8,446 nucleotides of DNA from Dehalococcoidia bacterium. GTDB lineage: Bacteria > Chloroflexota > Dehalococcoidia > E44-bin15 > DAOWNJ01. Each line of letters begins with the position of its first letter. The stretch's first letter is position 1. The stretch lies in assembly GCA_030642645.1 (NCBI GenBank), contig DAOWNJ010000037.1, positions 1-8,446 of the forward strand, read 5' to 3'. The position numbers and the translations under genes are program-made. The notes beneath the pieces were generated by a model, which had not been told where the DNA came from, ran no database searches, and saw only the letters and a program-made list of their open reading frames with translations. Of the stretch, positions 5,705 through 8,446 are shown in pieces.

Positions 5705-6033
5705 CTTTTTCATCTCCCATAGCCTGGAGTGAACCCCTAAGACTGGGCACATTAGGTTAGGAGAGTTTGGCAGGGTCGGGATATTCTATAATGGGGGACA
5801 GAATAGAATTTAAGCGCCAGGTTATCGAGGAGCTGCTCAGTGGGGAGAGCAGGCCCCCTCAGCTCTGCCGCAGATACAAAGCTCGACCGTTTTAGCGAAA
5901 TTTGGAGAAAACGCTTGGTTTTTGACCCGCTTATTTCTCTGGCCATCTTAGCTTACCACCTCTCTGTGCCTGGGTAATACTTGAGTCAGCAGCCACCAGG
6001 CGAAGCAACGACTGGATAAACGCACATGCACCT
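5705..6033. other. Intergenic stretch downstream of tRNA-Lys with little coding content
   Basis: Apart from the transposase fragment at 5791-5895 I see no gene with support here. A T5 run (5706-5710) directly after the tRNA may help end its transcript. CGTTTT (5888-5893) and AAAACG (5908-5913) form a small inverted repeat, and GCCTGG (5968-5973) with CCAGGC (5996-6001) another, but both are short with long loops. No convincing terminator is seen for the minus-strand oxidoreductase that ends at 6034. Confidence 0.5.
5791..5895 (+). pseudogene. Truncated transposase N-terminus (IS3/IS911 OrfA-type helix-turn-helix)
   Basis: An ATG opens a 34-codon frame containing FKRQVIEELLSGESRPPQLC followed by RRYK. 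This is the typical start of the IS3-family OrfA helix-turn-helix domain, where F-K-x-Q-V-V-x-E-x-L-x-G and C-R-x-Y recur. The match stops right after RRYK, and the frame then hits TAG four codons later. A normal OrfA runs to about 90-100 residues and continues into OrfB, neither of which I can find downstream. TATAAT overlaps the ATG (5787-5792), but I see no good -35. It looks like the left remnant of an insertion sequence that was deleted or overwritten, next to a tRNA gene. The match is by eye and the fragment is short. Confidence 0.55.
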
Positions 6034-7245
6034 CTAAACTTCAGAAATCCAGGGTCTCCAGAGTATGGGAAAGCCTGAGGAAAAACGGACAAAGAGACGG
6101 AGGAGTGGCGCTGCCTTCACCAGATGCCCAAACAGGGGAGATTGGAAATCGATGTCGCCAAATCGGTTGATCATCTTCAGGAGAGAAGGCCTGGCAAGCA
6201 GGCTCAAGAGTCTATCGATTTCCTGATCGCTGAGGCTGAGGAAAACCCTTCTCAGGTCCCTCTCCCTCTCCATCTCATCACCCAACTCCCCTTTCCAGCC
6301 AGTCTCATAACGGGAAAGAAAGGGGCCAGAAAAGTCACCATTCTCCAGAGCTTTGACTGCTGCCCTGGCACAGTGTTTCGCCGCCACCAGCCCGGTATAG
6401 ATGCCCCCGCCTGATGTGGGCTTGACCTGTCTGGCGGCATCCCCCACCAGGAGGGCATTATCAGCATAGGTCTTTACTGGAGAATAAATGGGGATGGCAT
6501 GCCCCCGAAACCTGCCAAACTCAATCCCTTCAAACTGGCAGGGGAAGGCGGAGGATAAGTCATTCAACAACTGATTGAGGGGTTTTGCGCTACCATTGCC
6601 ATCACCAATTCCCACCCTGGCGAGACCATTTCCTAAAGGCATGATCCAGCCGAACCATTCAGGAGCTATGGACTTCGCCACAAATATATCAGCTAGGTCT
6701 ACCATCCTGGTCTTCAGCCTCGCATCGACGCTTACGGCTGTGATCGTTTCCCCGGATGAGGGGCCGTTCATCCACTGGGCTACACGGGAATAGGCGCCAT
6801 CAGCCCCTATGAGTAACCCGGCATTTACCTGTATATATCTGCCACCTTGGTCGACTCGGAGAGCGAGATGTCGGTCCCGGCGCTCTATATGGATTAGTTT
6901 GCTTTCAAGGAGCAGAGCAGCACCCGCCTCCTGCGCCTGCTCCGCCAGCTTCTGGTCGAAGGCAGCCCTGTCTATGGCCACGGCGTGCACCCTGTCTCCA
7001 CCCAGCTTCAGCTCCTTCCCCGAAGCGGAATGGACTACTGCCCCACTAATGGTATTGATAACCACCCCATCGGAGACCCGTGCCAACTCCAGGGCTCTGG
7101 GGGTTACCAGCCCTGAGCAGAAGGTGGGCTTCCCCACTTTCCTGTGCTCTTCCAGGAGGAGAACCTTAAAGCCAGCCTCGGCTATATCCCTGGCCACAGC
7201 CGACCCTGTAGGTCCAGCCCCGACCACGACAGCATCATAATCCAC
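6034..7245 (-). CDS. FAD-dependent oxidoreductase of the geranylgeranyl reductase family
   Basis: From the GTG at 7245 the protein has 403 residues. It opens with YDAVVVGAGPTGSAVARDI, a Rossmann FAD motif with GAGPTG at 9-14, and the acidic end of the second strand at E32-E33. GKPTFCSGLV (38-47) is the conserved Cys-containing segment of geranylgeranyl reductases. GADGAYSRV (147-155) and GDAARQVKPTSGGG (268-281) are the second and third flavin-binding motifs. Family members reduce isoprenoid chains of chlorophyll, archaeal-type lipids or quinones; the substrate here is unknown. The start is chosen because GGAGG lies five bases before GTG and the FAD motif begins right after; a longer frame from TTG at 7347 would add 34 unlike residues and start upstream of the apparent promoter. 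Confidence 0.88.
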   Translation of the reverse strand: MDYDAVVVGAGPTGSAVARDIAEAGFKVLLLEEHRKVGKPTFCSGLVTPRALELARVSDGVVINTISGAVVHSASGKELKLGGDRVHAVAIDRAAFDQKLAEQAQEAGAALLLESKLIHIERRDRHLALRVDQGGRYIQVNAGLLIGADGAYSRVAQWMNGPSSGETITAVSVDARLKTRMVDLADIFVAKSIAPEWFGWIMPLGNGLARVGIGDGNGSAKPLNQLLNDLSSAFPCQFEGIEFGRFRGHAIPIYSPVKTYADNALLVGDAARQVKPTSGGGIYTGLVAAKHCARAAVKALENGDFSGPFLSRYETGWKGELGDEMERERDLRRVFLSLSDQEIDRLLSLLARPSLLKMINRFGDIDFQSPLFGHLVKAAPLLRLFVRFSSGFPILWRPWISEV

Positions 7246-7294
7246 AAAAGCCTCCAGTTGCTCCGGGCAGGGTTCACACACCCTTAGAGGGCTA

Positions 7295-7323
7295 ATATTA
7301 GTCCATACTAGCGACCCTGGCAA
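7295..7323 (-). promoter_or_regulatory. Promoter of the geranylgeranyl-reductase-like gene, with a palindrome over the -10
   Basis: On the minus strand TTGCCA (7323-7318), 17-bp spacer and TAATAT (7300-7295). Expected start near 7288, about 43 nt before the GTG. The -10 lies inside a perfect 10-bp palindrome CTAATATTAG (7292-7301), which could be a repressor site or chance. Confidence 0.6.
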
Positions 7324-7368
7324 TACTCGGGTCCCGCTGACCCTCAATCAGCCAGCTTGAGAGGGGCA

Positions 7369-7402
7369 TCTTTGGCCCAAATGGGCCTCCATCTTGGCCC
7401 AG
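7369..7402. repeat. GGCCCA repeat cluster between divergent promoters
   Basis: GGCCCA-AA-TGGGCC (7374-7387) is a perfect inverted repeat. A second direct copy of TTGGCCCA lies 22 bp further on (7394-7401), about two helical turns. Both direct copies are preceded by ATC. The cluster sits between the two divergent promoters, in the right place for an operator. It is seen once only, so its function is a guess. Confidence 0.4.
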
Positions 7403-7409
7403 GTGTTTC

Positions 7410-7438
7410 TTGGAGGCTAGCCCCTATGAGTGTATAGT
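7410..7438 (+). promoter_or_regulatory. Possible promoter for the two-TM protein
   Basis: TTGGAG (7410-7415), 17-bp spacer and TATAGT (7433-7438), five of six matches at the -10 but weak at the -35. A start near 7445 would place the TTG at 7464 as the first usable start codon of the gene. Confidence 0.4.
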
Positions 7439-7463
7439 CAGCTTACTGTTGAGAGAAAACATA

Positions 7464-8210
7464 TTGGCCAGGAATTGGTATCGCTTGCTAGGACTGGGGT
7501 TGACTTTAGGTGGCGTGGGGCTCGCTCCGGTTTCATACTTCCTCCTACGCTCCGTCCCTTTAGTCGCTCTGGGAGTCTCCATTGTGATCCTGGGTGCGGT
7601 CTGCCTTGCCCTGGGGAGGGCTTATCCCAAGATCCCACCCGGGATGAGCCTCATCCTAATGGAGGCTGGCCTGGAGAATATCGCAGCGATGCTGGAGGAG
7701 CTTGGACTCCACTCAAGAGCAGTTTATCTCCCCTCTTCCCTAGCTGGAGGAAAGCCTCAGGCCCTGATGCCACTGGGCTCCAGTGATACTCCACCCAAAG
7801 TGAGTAGCGCCCTACCCCGAAGGCTTATAGTGAAATATGGGACGGCTGATGATGATATGGGCTTGCTCATAGCCACCCCAGGCTCAGCGGCAATAGGGAT
7901 GCTCGATTCAAAGCCAGGCCCCACCCCCGGAGAAATCGAAGCCGCCCTTGCCTCACTCCTTGTCGGCAAAATAGATGCCGCAGGCTCGGTTAGCGTCTTC
8001 AAAAGCGATGGAAAAATCACTGTCCAGGTGTCCGATCCCCGTTTGGAGTATAGAAATACCAGGCTCCACCAGTGCCTGGGGAGCCCCCTGGCCTCGATCG
8101 TAGCCTCAATAGCCAGCGAGGCCCTAAACAGGCCGCTCATAATAGCCTCAGAACATAACGGAAGGCATAAAAGCGTTATCGAGCTGGAGGTCGTGGGTGA
8201 GGGCCTATAA
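7464..8210 (+). CDS. Unrecognised protein: two membrane helices plus cytoplasmic domain
   Basis: I do not recognise this family with certainty. From TTG at 7464 it has 248 residues. Two hydrophobic helices (about 7-28 and 32-51) form a hairpin with basic residues on the inner side (R3, R7, R52, K56), so the remaining 190 residues should face the cytoplasm. That part begins with an amphipathic stretch LENIAAMLEELGL, followed by SRAVYLPSSLAGGKPQALMP (84-103), which looks like a conserved core, and later by alternating strand/loop sequence without known catalytic motifs. The start is uncertain: the frame is open from TTG at 7410, but an apparent promoter occupies 7410-7438, and GAGAG sits eight bases before the TTG at 7464. 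Its end overlaps the next gene by 14 bp, so the two are likely co-translated and may act together. Confidence 0.75.
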   Translation: MARNWYRLLGLGLTLGGVGLAPVSYFLLRSVPLVALGVSIVILGAVCLALGRAYPKIPPGMSLILMEAGLENIAAMLEELGLHSRAVYLPSSLAGGKPQALMPLGSSDTPPKVSSALPRRLIVKYGTADDDMGLLIATPGSAAIGMLDSKPGPTPGEIEAALASLLVGKIDAAGSVSVFKSDGKITVQVSDPRLEYRNTRLHQCLGSPLASIVASIASEALNRPLIIASEHNGRHKSVIELEVVGEGL

Positions 8211-8446
8211 CAGGTATATCATCTCCCTGTCACTCCTCTTCATGCTCACCACCGTCATCCTTGCCGCTATCGGGGAGGACCGCCTTGACCTCTACTTCAC
8301 CCTTTACCTCGTGGAGGGCCTTGCTCTCACATCCCTTTTTACCTACCTCGACCCCAGGGCGCGCAGGGGTTTAGACCTTATCTGGTATGGCCTTTTTGCC
8401 GGGTTTGGACTCATCGTTTTGGACAAGGTCCTGGAGATAATCCTCG
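8197..8446 (+). CDS. Multi-pass membrane protein, N-terminal part only (cut by window end)
   Basis: A GTG at 8197 with GGAGG six bases upstream opens a frame that stays open for 83 codons to the window edge. It overlaps the 3' end of the preceding gene by 14 bp. The translation begins VRAYNRYIISLSLLFMLTTV and shows three hydrophobic helices at about 7-25, 32-50 and 59-76, separated by short loops; GEDRLD (26-31) lies between the first two and DPRARRG (52-58) between the second and third. The basic second loop is probably cytoplasmic. I do not recognise a family. The overlap and strong ribosome site show translational coupling to the two-TM protein upstream. Confidence 0.7.
   Translation, partial: MRAYNRYIISLSLLFMLTTVILAAIGEDRLDLYFTLYLVEGLALTSLFTYLDPRARRGLDLIWYGLFAGFGLIVLDKVLEIIL

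Noticed and set aside
5752..5946. 64-codon minus-strand frame over the transposase remnant
   Set aside because: No ribosome site or family resemblance; the plus-strand HTH match explains part of the interval better.
5968..6001. GCCTGG/CCAGGC inverted repeat as terminator of the reductase-like gene
   Set aside because: Only six pairs, a 22-nt loop and no T run on the minus strand.
6809..7240. 143-codon plus-strand frame inside the reductase-like gene
   Set aside because: Ser/Arg/Ala-rich low-complexity translation typical of the reverse strand of a real gene.
7246..7347. TTG start adding 34 residues to the reductase-like protein
   Set aside because: The FAD motif begins just after the GTG at 7245, which has GGAGG five bases upstream; the extension begins upstream of the apparent promoter.

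Overview
The window is compact, gene-dense bacterial chromosome of moderate GC. Short gaps, frequent 4-bp ATGA overlaps, GTG/TTG starts, good Shine-Dalgarno sites and sigma70-type promoters all point to Bacteria. The gene mix suggests Chloroflexota, perhaps Dehalococcoidia: an actinobacterial/archaeal-like dCTP deaminase, a geranylgeranyl-reductase-type flavoprotein, SIMPL and chagasin-like proteins, and a tRNA without encoded CCA. This placement is an inference from protein style, not a proven assignment.

Region 1 (1-2433, minus strand) is a small metabolic operon: promoter, dcd (probably the dUMP-forming type), ribD, then a flavodoxin-fold protein that runs off the left edge. It is insulated from the next operon by a strong hairpin terminator (2460-2496).

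Region 2 (2460-5015, minus strand) is the most interesting part. It is a five-gene envelope-stress-like operon: an ECF sigma factor, a zinc-finger (ZAS) anti-sigma factor with two membrane segments, a chagasin-like (I42) inhibitor lipoprotein, a 31-residue single-pass membrane microprotein, and a secreted SIMPL-domain protein. The last four genes are tightly packed, with two ATGA overlaps. The sigma and anti-sigma pair probably senses a signal at the membrane; the three downstream products are all predicted to be exported or membrane-bound.

Region 3 (5010-5710, plus strand) starts with a sigma70 promoter whose -35 box is one base from the -35 box of the sigma operon promoter. It drives lepB (signal peptidase I), the enzyme that processes secreted proteins. 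A tRNA-Lys(TTT) follows with what looks like its own promoter, the -35 box of which contains the lepB stop codon. Between the tRNA and the next gene lies a roughly 330-bp stretch with a truncated IS3-type transposase N-terminus and little else.

Region 4 (6034-8446) has two diverging units. On the minus strand is a geranylgeranyl-reductase-family FAD oxidoreductase, best started at a GTG. On the plus strand are an unrecognised two-TM protein with a cytoplasmic domain and an overlapping multi-pass membrane protein cut by the window edge. The divergent intergenic region holds a promoter on each side and a cluster of GGCCCA repeats that could be an operator.
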